A stretch of 64,000 bases of DNA. Origin: Erythrobacter sp. KY5 (lineage in GTDB: Bacteria; Pseudomonadota; Alphaproteobacteria; Sphingomonadales; Sphingomonadaceae). How positions within the stretch are numbered: the first letter of the stretch is position 1; every line of letters starts with the position of its first letter. Location of the stretch: positions 1,967,001-2,031,000 of the forward strand of contig NZ_CP021912.1 in the NCBI RefSeq assembly GCF_003264115.1. The letters run 5' to 3'. Shown piece by piece: positions 1-8,600 of the stretch. Made by a program: the position numbers and the translations under genes. Under the pieces are notes generated by a model. That model had not been told where the DNA came from. It did no database searches and saw only the letters and a list, made by a program, of their open reading frames with translations.

Positions 1-15
1 CGGGCCGAAAAATCG

Positions 16-46
16 TTGCACTGATAAGTAAATGAGAACATATTAA
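16..46 (+). promoter_or_regulatory. Predicted imuA promoter
   Basis: A TATTAA -10 element at 41-46 lies inside the LexA box. A TTGCAC -35-like element at 16-21 is 19 bp upstream, which is longer than ideal. The -10 ends six bases before the imuA ATG, so transcription would be expected to begin at or next to that ATG. The second SOS promoter in this window has the same geometry. The -35 is weak, so this rests mainly on the -10 and the parallel. Confidence 0.45.
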
Positions 47-50
47 GAAC
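36..50 (+). promoter_or_regulatory. LexA (SOS) box upstream of imuA
   Basis: The sequence GAACATATTAAGAAC fits the alphaproteobacterial LexA consensus GAAC-N7-GAAC exactly. It covers the predicted -10 element and ends two bases before the imuA ATG, so bound LexA would block transcription. Damage-induced control of imuA-imuB is known in related bacteria; here it is inferred from the site. Confidence 0.88.
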
Positions 51-52
51 AA

Positions 53-973
53 ATGAGGCTCGGCCGAGTCTCTCATGATATTCCTATGACCAGTCCTGCT
101 CTTCCTTCCGGGGCGAAAGCCCTGCACGATCTGTCCGTTTCTTCGCGCCCTCCGGCTCACTGCGGAGGGGGCGCTGCGTCATGTCTGTCGGCTCACACCT
201 TGTCGGCAGAGGAAATCGCGGCGATCTCGAAGGCGAGGGAGGGGCGCTGGCAACCCGGACTTCCCGATCAGCCGCTTCACAGTGAAATTTTCACCAGCGC
301 CCGCGACGCGAGCGGGGCCGGACTGGCGCTGGCTCTGGCACGCGATGCGCTCAAGGAGGCGGCTCATTCTGACGACCCGCTCGCCGAAGCTGATGATCGC
401 CGACATATCCTTTGGGTGCAGGATGCGCGTGCGCTGCAGATGGGCGGACGACCTTATATTCATGGGCTACCGGAGGAATTTCGCGAGCGCCTGATCCATG
501 TCGAGGCTCGCAAACCCGAAGATGCGCTATTCGCCCTGGAAGAAGGGCTCAAGTGCCGCGATCTTGCCTGCGTGATCGGTGAGATTGCTAGCAATCCGCG
601 CGCTCTCGATTTTACTGCCTCGCGAAGGCTCAGCCTCGCCGCAGAAAAGCATGGTGTGGCCTTGTGGCTGGTGCGGATCGATGCAGAACCCGACCTGTCT
701 TCGGCGCGGATGCGTTGGCGGGTGCGGCCTGCTGTTTCGGCATCCCCGCGTTGGAACGCCGATGCCCCTGGTGTGCCAACCTGGCAGGCTGAACTGTTCC
801 GCGCGCGCGGCCACGCTCCCGGACAATGGACACTCACTTATGACGAAGGACGCCTCTTTACCCGCAGCGCCTTGCAACCCGCCAACACGCCTAGCCACAC
901 CGCCGCGCCGTATTCTGGCCGTCTGGTGCGCCCGACTGTCGGTCGATCGCTGGCGGCTGTCGCTCGCGCCTGA
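53..973 (+). CDS. imuA: ImuA, SOS mutagenesis accessory protein
   Basis: A RecA-fold-like accessory protein of the ImuA-ImuB-DnaE2 translesion mutasome, 306 aa. Its identity rests on the central segment (RHILWVQD..., then ALFALEEGLKCRDLACVIGEI, then the LSLAAEKHGVALWLVR strand-helix region) and on its place directly upstream of imuB and near dnaE2. I take the ATG at 53 because the LexA-controlled -10 predicts an mRNA 5' end there; an internal ATG at 86 is the alternative. The last 134 bases overlap imuB in another frame. No ATPase motif is obvious, as expected for ImuA. Confidence 0.85.
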   Translation: MRLGRVSHDIPMTSPALPSGAKALHDLSVSSRPPAHCGGGAASCLSAHTLSAEEIAAISKAREGRWQPGLPDQPLHSEIFTSARDASGAGLALALARDALKEAAHSDDPLAEADDRRHILWVQDARALQMGGRPYIHGLPEEFRERLIHVEARKPEDALFALEEGLKCRDLACVIGEIASNPRALDFTASRRLSLAAEKHGVALWLVRIDAEPDLSSARMRWRVRPAVSASPRWNADAPGVPTWQAELFRARGHAPGQWTLTYDEGRLFTRSALQPANTPSHTAAPYSGRLVRPTVGRSLAAVARA

Positions 974-2504
974 AGGGACAGACAGGAAGGCCTGCGGGCC
1001 CGGCGAAGGCGCCGATGGCGAGCCGACCGTACTCATAATCGAAACCGCACACGGCCCGCGCATCCATGCCGTGAATCGCGCAGGGCACGATGCTGGCGCA
1101 CGGACAGGAATGATGCTTGCTGATGCCCGCACGGTATGTCCGTCGCTTATGACCGCTCCTGCTGACCCGGCGGGCGATCTTGCGTGTCTGGAAAAACTGG
1201 CCGTGTGGGCTCAGCGCTGGGGTCCATGGAGCACGCTTGATCCTCCGGACGGCGTGTTGGTCGATGTTACCGCTGCCGCTCATTTGTTCGGCGGTGAAGC
1301 GCGCTTGCTGGCTGATGTTGAAACTGCGTTTGCGGGCCGTGGTTTTGCCGTGCGCACAGGTCTTGCTCCGACCGCTGGCGCGGCCTGGGCTTTGGCGCAC
1401 TACGGTCCGGCCCGTTCGATTTTGTTGGAAAGCGAAAACATGACCCGCACTCTCGCCGACCTGCCGGTTGCAGCGCTGCGGTTGGATGACGACGTGCTCA
1501 CCGTCTTGCGACGTCTGGGTCTCAAGCGGCTTGGGGAGCTTGCCGACATCACGACCGGAGCCGTGAACCGAAGCGAAGAGGCCGCGCGCGATGCGCTCCA
1601 TCGCCGTTTCCGCAACCGCAGGTCGCCGAGCGCAAATCCACTGATCCGGCTCGACCAACTTCTCGGCCGCGTGCCTGAACCGTTGCTGCCGATCGTTCCG
1701 AAGCAGATGCCGCTCGTGCAGCGCCGTTTGATGGAACCGCTGCGCCATCGTTCTCTGCTTGACCGTGTGCTCGCCGACCTTGCCGAGGATATGGCACGCG
1801 AACTTGAAGGGCGAGGCGAGGGGGCGAGGCGGCTCGAACTCGGTCTGTGGCGGGTCGATGGCGAAGTCATCGTGCGACAGCTTGAACTGGCGGCTGCCAC
1901 ACGCGATGCGGGGCACATCACCCGCCTGTTCGAGGAAAAGCTCGACAACATCGATGCAGGGTTCGGGATCGAGACCGTGCGGCTGCGAGCCAGCTGGGCC
2001 GAACCGCTGGCCGCAGCGCAGGGCGATGTAGAAGCGGCTGCCGAGCGTCACGGAACCTCGCTTGCCGCCTGTATTGACAGGTTGAGCGTGCGGCTTGGCC
2101 CTGACGCTGTGCGCCGACCCGTCCCCCATGCCAGTCACCTCCCGGAGCGAGCGCAAAGCTGGTCTCCACCGCTTGAGATGGCGCCACCGGTCCAGATTGG
2201 GCCTGTGGGCGAGAGGCCCCTGAAATTACTCGACAGACCGGAACCTATCGCGGTTCTGTATGCCTCCCCCGATGGTTCCCCGCAGCGTTTTCGCTGGCGC
2301 GGACAGGTGCATGAAGTGATGCGTGTCGAAGGGCCGGAACGCATCGCCCCTGAATGGTGGCGGGTGCGCTCTACAGTGCGGCTGCGCGACTATTACCGAA
2401 TCGAGGATTCCACTGGAGCGCGCTATTGGATCTATCGCCACGGTATTGTCGGTGATGGCAGGGGAGGGATGCCGGACTGGTTTCTTCAGGGCTTGTCCGC
2501 CTGA
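840..2504 (+). CDS. imuB: ImuB, inactive Y-family DNA polymerase homologue
   Basis: A Y-family polymerase-like protein of about 554 aa that acts as the hub of the DnaE2 mutasome, binding ImuA, DnaE2 and the beta clamp. The N-terminal strand RILAVWCARLSVDRWR, followed by VLIIETAHGPRIHAVNRAGHDAGARTGM, is typical of ImuB. The region where true polymerases carry catalytic acidic residues is degenerate. A helix-hairpin-like segment (VLRRLGLKRLGELADI) lies near residue 220, and the C-terminus has the usual WWRVRSTVRLRDYYRIED ending. I chose the ATG at 840; the frame is open further upstream, but that part overlaps imuA and reads as non-coding. It is cotranscribed with imuA. Confidence 0.88.
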   Translation: MTKDASLPAAPCNPPTRLATPPRRILAVWCARLSVDRWRLSLAPEGTDRKACGPGEGADGEPTVLIIETAHGPRIHAVNRAGHDAGARTGMMLADARTVCPSLMTAPADPAGDLACLEKLAVWAQRWGPWSTLDPPDGVLVDVTAAAHLFGGEARLLADVETAFAGRGFAVRTGLAPTAGAAWALAHYGPARSILLESENMTRTLADLPVAALRLDDDVLTVLRRLGLKRLGELADITTGAVNRSEEAARDALHRRFRNRRSPSANPLIRLDQLLGRVPEPLLPIVPKQMPLVQRRLMEPLRHRSLLDRVLADLAEDMARELEGRGEGARRLELGLWRVDGEVIVRQLELAAATRDAGHITRLFEEKLDNIDAGFGIETVRLRASWAEPLAAAQGDVEAAAERHGTSLAACIDRLSVRLGPDAVRRPVPHASHLPERAQSWSPPLEMAPPVQIGPVGERPLKLLDRPEPIAVLYASPDGSPQRFRWRGQVHEVMRVEGPERIAPEWWRVRSTVRLRDYYRIEDSTGARYWIYRHGIVGDGRGGMPDWFLQGLSA

Positions 2505-2551
2505 GTGTCCTAAGCGGGTCTTACTGCCAAACTAAGGTTTCCTTTACGCCA

Positions 2552-2905
2552 ATGTGCGATGTGGAAACCATGAATATGCCCACCGTTTCAAGAACTTCGC
2601 AGCGACGCCCGCTTCGCCTGATGGTGAAGAGTCGAGTGGAATCGCGTGCTATCAATGTCGATATGATCGATATCTCTGAAGGTGGTTGCAAGATCAGGGG
2701 GACGCTCGGCTTTGCCAGTGTTGGGGATCGCGTCACCATGAAGCTCGCAAATCTTCACGCGCCCGTTGGCCGCATCGCCTGGATCGAAGGGCGCATTGCC
2801 GGCGTCGCTTTCGAAGGCGAAATCCACCCGGCAGTCCTCGATCATCTGTGCGCAGCGCAGATTCCCGACATTGCTGCCGAAAAGGACAATTTGCGCCGTC
2901 TTTGA
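2552..2905 (+). CDS. PilZ-domain protein
   Basis: A single PilZ domain of about 117 aa. The QRRPLR segment near residue 17 corresponds to the RxxxR c-di-GMP loop, and DISEGGCKI near residue 43 to the D/NxSxxG motif. The rest (RVTMKLANLHAPVGRIAWIEGRIAGVAFE) fits the PilZ barrel. The arginine motif is shorter than canonical, so c-di-GMP binding is possible but unproven. ATGs at 2570 and 2576 are alternative starts. The gene sits 47 bases after imuB and before the second LexA box. It could be read through from imuB, but no functional link to mutagenesis is established. Confidence 0.8.
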   Translation: MCDVETMNMPTVSRTSQRRPLRLMVKSRVESRAINVDMIDISEGGCKIRGTLGFASVGDRVTMKLANLHAPVGRIAWIEGRIAGVAFEGEIHPAVLDHLCAAQIPDIAAEKDNLRRL

Positions 2906-2944
2906 GCCGCCACACGGCGAGAGGATCGGTTGCAAGCTTTGCAT

Positions 2945-2973
2945 TTGGCAAAATCGATGACGGAACATATAAG
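2945..2973 (+). promoter_or_regulatory. Predicted SOS promoter for rSAM-udgX-dnaE2
   Basis: TTGGCA at 2945-2950 and TATAAG at 2968-2973 are separated by exactly 17 bp, a good sigma-70 arrangement. The -10 lies inside the LexA box. The expected start of transcription, six to eight bases after the -10, falls on the A of the ATG at 2980, so a leaderless mRNA is predicted. Confidence 0.7.
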
Positions 2974-2977
2974 GAAC
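2963..2977 (+). promoter_or_regulatory. LexA (SOS) box upstream of the radical-SAM gene
   Basis: GAACATATAAGGAAC is a perfect GAAC-N7-GAAC alphaproteobacterial LexA site. It ends two bases before the ATG at 2980, the same distance as the box before imuA. It should place the three following genes under SOS control. Confidence 0.88.
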
Positions 2978-2979
2978 AT

Positions 2980-4218
2980 ATGTCCGGTGAAACGCTCCGC
3001 GAAAAACTCGAAATTCTTGCCGATGCGGCAAAATATGATGCGTCGTGCGCGTCATCGGGAACTGCGCGCAAGAACTCGCTTGGGGGGAAAGGCATTGGCT
3101 CGACCGAGGGGATGGGCATCTGCCATGCTTATGCGCCCGATGGACGCTGCATCTCGCTTTTAAAGATCCTACTGACCAATCATTGTATTTTCGACTGCCA
3201 CTATTGCGTGAACCGAAAAAGCTCAAATGTGAGGCGCGCGCGCTTCACGCCGCAGGAAGTCGCGGACCTCACGCTCAATTTCTACAAGCGCAATTATATC
3301 GAAGGGCTGTTCCTGTCCTCCGGCATCGTCAAAAGCGCCAACCACACGATGGAGCAACTGGTCGAGGCCGCGCGCATCCTGCGCGAAGAACACGATTTTC
3401 GCGGCTATATTCACCTCAAATCGATCCCTGAAGCTGACCCTGAACTGATCGATCAGGCGGGGCTTCATGCCGACCGCGTCTCGATCAACGTCGAGCTGCC
3501 GACCCGCTCGGGTCTCTCGCGCCTCGCACCTGATAAGGACGAGGCACAGATCGAGGGCGCAATGGACAAGACCAAGGCGCGGATCATTCAGGCCAAGGAT
3601 GAGCGCAAGCGTTTCAAGCACGCGCCGCGCTTCGCACCTGCCGGCCAATCGACCCAGATGATCGTTGGCGCGGATGCGGCGAGCGATGCCGATATCGTGG
3701 GCAAGGCGAGCACGCTCTACAAGGCGTTCGGTCTGCGCCGTGTTTATTACAGCGCTTTCTCTCCGATCCCAGATGCGAGTGCGGTGCTGCCGTTGAAACG
3801 CCCGCCGCTAATGCGAGAGCACAGGCTATATCAATCGGACTGGCTGATGCGGTTTTATGGGTATGCACCCGGAGAAGTCGCACAGGCGACCGAGGCGGAT
3901 GGCAACTTGCCGCTCGACATTGATCCCAAGCTTGCATGGGCGTTGAAATTCAGGGAGCAGTTTCCGGTCGACGTAAACCGCGCGTCAAAAGAACAATTGC
4001 TGCGCGTGCCGGGGCTGGGAACGACGGCGGTGGCGCGCATCCTCAAGGCACGGCGACATCGGACATTACGGCTTGATGATGTGGCCAGGCTCACCCAGTC
4101 GATCGCCAAGGTTCGGCCCTTCCTGTGCACTCTCGACTGGCAGCCGACCATGCTGACCGATCGTGCTGACCTGCGCGCATTGCTCGCACCAAAGCAGGAG
4201 CAGCTGGAGTTGTTCTGA
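2980..4218 (+). CDS. Putative DNA modification/repair radical SAM protein
   Basis: A 412-aa radical SAM protein of the family that habitually sits next to a UdgX-type uracil-DNA glycosylase gene. The iron-sulfur motif CxxxCxxC is seen as C69, C73 and C76 (CIFDCHYC). A C-terminal helix-hairpin-helix (VNRASKEQLLRVPGLGTTAVARIL) suggests DNA binding. The start at 2980 follows the LexA box directly; the frame is open upstream but reads as out-of-frame PilZ sequence. Its stop overlaps the next start (TGATG at 4216-4220), so translation is probably coupled. The chemical reaction is unknown. The LexA box makes it a probable SOS gene. Confidence 0.85.
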   Translation: MSGETLREKLEILADAAKYDASCASSGTARKNSLGGKGIGSTEGMGICHAYAPDGRCISLLKILLTNHCIFDCHYCVNRKSSNVRRARFTPQEVADLTLNFYKRNYIEGLFLSSGIVKSANHTMEQLVEAARILREEHDFRGYIHLKSIPEADPELIDQAGLHADRVSINVELPTRSGLSRLAPDKDEAQIEGAMDKTKARIIQAKDERKRFKHAPRFAPAGQSTQMIVGADAASDADIVGKASTLYKAFGLRRVYYSAFSPIPDASAVLPLKRPPLMREHRLYQSDWLMRFYGYAPGEVAQATEADGNLPLDIDPKLAWALKFREQFPVDVNRASKEQLLRVPGLGTTAVARILKARRHRTLRLDDVARLTQSIAKVRPFLCTLDWQPTMLTDRADLRALLAPKQEQLELF

Positions 4219-5654
4219 TGACCGCGATGCAGAACGTCTCGCTCGGTGCGCACTACGCTATCCACCTGCCTGCGCCCGACGATTTCACCTTTTGGCGCGA
4301 ACGGGCGCGCGGGCTCATCCAGTGCGATGTGCCGCCTGACCGGGTGAGTTGGATCGAGCCCGGGGGCACAGGCGACCTTTTCGCGCTCGAAGGGCCGACG
4401 CGAAGTGAAAAGCGTTTGCCGGTGCCCGGTTCGGATGCGCGTCCCGTGCGCGCCAGCAAGCGCTTCCTGAAGCTGGCACGCAACGCTGCGCTCCATTCCG
4501 ACCCGCAGCGTTTCGGATTGCTGTACCGGATGCTGTGGCGGCTCCAGTTGAACCCGCGTGCGATGGAGGACAGCGCCGACCCGGACGTGCGACGGATCGA
4601 GGAACTCGACAAGGAAGTGCGCCGCGACAGCCACAAGATGCACGCCTTCGTTCGCTTTCGCGAAGTGGGCGATGATCATTATGTCGCATGGTTCGAGCCC
4701 GATCATCACATCGTTCGCGCTAATGCGGGTTTCTTCATGCGCCGGTTTGCTAACATGCAGTGGTCGATCCTTACCCCGCGCGGTTGCATTCACTGGGACG
4801 GCGAGACGATGCGCGAAAGTGGCCCTGCGAGAAGAGAGGATGCCCCGCAGGATGACCCGACCGAGGAGCTGTGGAAGTCCTATTACGCCTCGATCTTCAA
4901 CCCTGCGCGTCTCAAGGTTGGGGCCATGCTCTCCGAAATGCCCAAGAAGTACTGGAAAAACATGCCCGAGGCCGAGCTGATCCCTGGTCTGATCGCCGGG
5001 GCACAGGCGCGCGAGGCAGGCATGGTTGCTGCGGGTGAGCGTGAAGTAAAGGCGGTTCCTGAGAACCTCGCCGCTGTCGCGCAAGGGATCAGCGACTGCC
5101 GCGATTGCCCTATTGCCGATTGCGGCACGCGTGCAGTGATGGGCGAGGGGGCTGCTGATGCGCCCTTGATGATTGTTGGCGAACAACCCGGAGACCAGGA
5201 GGACAAGCAGGGAAGACCTTTCGTCGGACCTGCCGGGCAATTGCTCAACCAGTGCCTTGAGCATGCCGGGATCGACCGTAGCGCGGCTTACGTCACCAAT
5301 GCGGTCAAGCATTTCAAGTTCAAGTGGAAGGGCAAACGCCGCATTCACCAGACCCCAACCGCGAAGGAGGTCGATACGTGCCGCTGGTGGCTTGAAGCCG
5401 AGCGCAATCTGGTCAAACCGCGCTTGGTCCTCGCTCTCGGCGCAAGCGCGGCGCGCGGGCTGTTGGGCCGCACGGTCAGCATCGGGAAGGAACGTGGCCG
5501 CCCGATCCCGCTTGAGGACGGCAGTGAATTGTGGGTCACGGTTCACCCCTCCTACCTGCTGAGGCTCGACGGTCCGGCATCGGATCAGCAGGGACAGCTG
5601 TTCGCGCGCGACCTGGCGGCGGTGCGCGCGCGGCTCGTTGAGCTGGCAGAATAG
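4218..5654 (+). CDS. UdgX-family uracil-DNA glycosylase fused to a DUF4130 domain
   Basis: A 478-aa two-part protein. Residues 1 to about 250 match the DUF4130-type 'probable DNA metabolism protein' domain; the rest is a family-4-like uracil-DNA glycosylase. Motif 1 is GEQPGDQED at 321-329 and the HPS motif begins at H443. The UdgX-specific insertion KRRIH is present at 373-377. In characterised UdgX the histidine of this loop bonds covalently to the DNA after uracil excision, so H377 is the predicted crosslinking residue. Clustered cysteines (DCRDC near residue 295 and VDTC near 390) fit an iron-sulfur site. It overlaps the radical-SAM gene by one base and precedes dnaE2 by 11 bases. Confidence 0.9.
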   Translation: MTAMQNVSLGAHYAIHLPAPDDFTFWRERARGLIQCDVPPDRVSWIEPGGTGDLFALEGPTRSEKRLPVPGSDARPVRASKRFLKLARNAALHSDPQRFGLLYRMLWRLQLNPRAMEDSADPDVRRIEELDKEVRRDSHKMHAFVRFREVGDDHYVAWFEPDHHIVRANAGFFMRRFANMQWSILTPRGCIHWDGETMRESGPARREDAPQDDPTEELWKSYYASIFNPARLKVGAMLSEMPKKYWKNMPEAELIPGLIAGAQAREAGMVAAGEREVKAVPENLAAVAQGISDCRDCPIADCGTRAVMGEGAADAPLMIVGEQPGDQEDKQGRPFVGPAGQLLNQCLEHAGIDRSAAYVTNAVKHFKFKWKGKRRIHQTPTAKEVDTCRWWLEAERNLVKPRLVLALGASAARGLLGRTVSIGKERGRPIPLEDGSELWVTVHPSYLLRLDGPASDQQGQLFARDLAAVRARLVELAE

Positions 5655-5665
5655 AGTGTGAGCCA

Positions 5666-8600
5666 ATGCCCGACGCCCCGCTTACCCCTGACAAACGCAC
5701 GCTGGAGATCGATCCTGACCTGATCGACCGTCCTGAACGCGCACCCTTCGTCGAGCTTGGCCTAGTGAGTTGCTTCAGCTTCTTGCGGGGCGCTTCGGAC
5801 GCGGTTGACCTTGCAATGACAGCCCGCAGCCTTGGCTATGATGCGATCGGGATTGCCGATGCGAACAGTTTTGCCGGCGTGGTGCGCATCCATACAGAGG
5901 CGACAACGCTTAAGCTGCGCCCCGTGATCGGCTGCCGGATCGAAACGATCGAGGGGCTCGCCTTCCTGGCCTATCCGAAAGACCGCGCCGCTTATGGTCG
6001 TCTCTCGCGCCTTATCAGTGCTGGCCGAATGCAGACCTTGTCGGGTGAATGGCAGGAAAAGGGGGTGTGCGAGATCGACCTCGCAATGCTGTCAGCACAT
6101 TGCGAGGACATACAGTTGATCCTGTTGCCGCCCGAAGATCTGGAGGCCGAGTTCGCGATCCGGGTACCAAGCAACGTCGTACCGCTGCGTCCCCAAGGTG
6201 ATGAGGAAGCGGTGCTCATGGTAACCGCTCCGTTTTCCGAAATCCTGCCCCACTTGACGCGGCATCTTCCTTCCCTGCGCCACCTCGCTGCCTCGTACCT
6301 CTATCGCGGCGACGACACCGCACGGATTGACCGGCTTGATGCGCTGGCCCGCGAGAACGGCCTCACGCTGCTGGCCACGAATGACGTCCACTATCACGCG
6401 CCTGAACGTCGGCCGCTTCAGGACGTGATGACTGCGATTGCGAACAAGACCACAGTGGCGCAGGCCGGGCACCTGCTTCACGCCAACGCGGAACGCCACC
6501 TCAAGTCTCCGCAGGAAATGCAGCACCTGTTCGCTCGCTGGCCACACGCGATCCGTGCTGCCCGCGAGGTAGCCGACAATTGCGACTTCAACCTTGAGGA
6601 ACTGCGCTACGAATATCCCGAGGAGATTTATCCCGATGGCATGTCTCCGCAGGAATATCTCGAAGTAGAGACATGGGCCGGGGCAGAGAGGCGCTATCCT
6701 CACGGTGTTCCTGACAGCGTGGAGCAGACGCTGGAACGAGAGCTGGAGCTGATCGCCAGGCTCGACCTTGCGCGCTATTTCCTCACGATCAAGGACATCG
6801 TCGATTTCGCCCGCAGCGTTGAGCCTCCGATTCTGTGCCAGGGGCGAGGCAGCGCGGCGAATTCTGCTGTGTGTTATTGCCTCGAGATCACCAGCGTCGA
6901 CCCGGCCAAGCACCAACTTCTGTTCGACCGCTTCATCTCCGAAGAGCGCAAGGAGCCGCCCGATATCGACGTCGATTTCGAGCACGAGCGGCGCGAGGAG
7001 GTGATCCAGTACATTTACAAAAAGTATGGCCGCGATCGCGCAGGGCTCACCGCTACGGTCATCCACTACCGCCCGCGTATGGCAATCCGCGAAGTGGGTA
7101 AGGCGATGGGCTTGTCTGAAGACGTCACCGCGAGCCTCGCCAAGACTGTTTGGGGAGGATGGGGACGCGAGATCAGCGAAAAGCACGCTGCAGAGACGGG
7201 CATGGATATCACCGACCCGCATCTTCGCCGTGTGCTTAAGCTGACCGAGCAGATGATCGGGATGCCGCGCCACCTCTCACAGCATGTTGGAGGCTTCATC
7301 CTCACCGAGGGCTCGCTCACCGAGACGGTCCCGATTGGGAATGGTGCCATGCCGGAACGCAGCTTTATCGAGTGGGACAAGGACGATATCGAGGCGCTTG
7401 GCATCCTCAAGGTCGATGTGCTCGCACTCGGCATGCTGACCTGCATCAAGAAATGTCTCGATCTGCTCGAAGCGCATCACGACCGCGCGCTGACGCTTGC
7501 CACCGTTCCGCGCGAGGATCCTGAGACCTATGCGATGTTGCGCAAAGGGGATTCGCTCGGTGTGTTTCAGGTCGAAAGCCGCGCGCAGATGAACATGCTT
7601 CCGCGCCTGCGCCCGCGCGAATTCTATGACCTCGTGATCCAGGTCGCGATTGTCAGGCCCGGGCCGATTCAAGGCGACATGGTTCACCCCTATCTGAAAC
7701 GCCGCCGGGGAGCAGAGCCGGTGCAGATCCCCGCACCGTCGCCGCAGCATGGCCCGCCTGACGAGCTTTCGAGCATCCTTGAGCGCACCCTCGGCGTTCC
7801 GATCTTTCAGGAACAGGCGATGAAGATCGCCCTGGATGCGGCAAAGTTCTCGTCGCTTGAGGCCAATCGTTTGCGCAAGGCGATGGCGACTTTTCGCTCG
7901 CGTGGGATGGTGGATGAGCTTCAGGACATGATGGTCGGTCGCATGGTGAAACGCGGTTACGATCCCGACTTTGCAGAGCGGTGTTTCAATCAAATTCGCG
8001 GCTTTGGTGAATACGGTTTTCCCGAAAGCCATGCCGCCTCGTTCGCGCATCTGGTGTATGTATCGAGCTGGCTCAAATGCCATTTCCCGGCGGCCTTTGC
8101 GGCTGCCTTGCTCAATTCCCAGCCCATGGGCTTTTACGCGCCGGCACAGATTGTGCGCGATGCGCGCGAGCATGGGGTCAATGTGCTGCCGCCCGACGTG
8201 AACGCGTCGCAGTGGGACTGCACCTTGGAAGAGATCGCACAGGCCGATGGCGGTGAAACGGGTCGCCTCGACAAGCATATCGCGATGCGAATGGGCCTTC
8301 GCCAGATTGACGGGCTGCCCGAACACATCGCTGCGCAACTGATCGCCGCGCGCGAAGAGGGCGGGGATTATCGCGATGTTGCCGAGCTGCGCGAACGTGG
8401 CGGGCTTGGCCCGGCGCATGTCGAGCGTCTTGCCAGTGCTGACGCATTTACCTCTCTAGGCCTTTCGCGCAGGCAGGCCTTGTGGGATGCACGCAGTTTG
8501 ATTGCGGGACCTGACCTGCCGCTATTCCGCGCCGCGGACGAGCGAGACGAAGGGGCGGAGCGCGCCCGGACACAGCTTCCTACCATGCCACTGTCCGAAG

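Noticed and set aside
3855..5666. A 603-codon minus-strand open frame antisense to the radical-SAM and udgX genes
   Set aside because: It lies fully opposite well-supported genes and its translation has no recognisable domain; GC-rich coding DNA commonly opens antisense frames.
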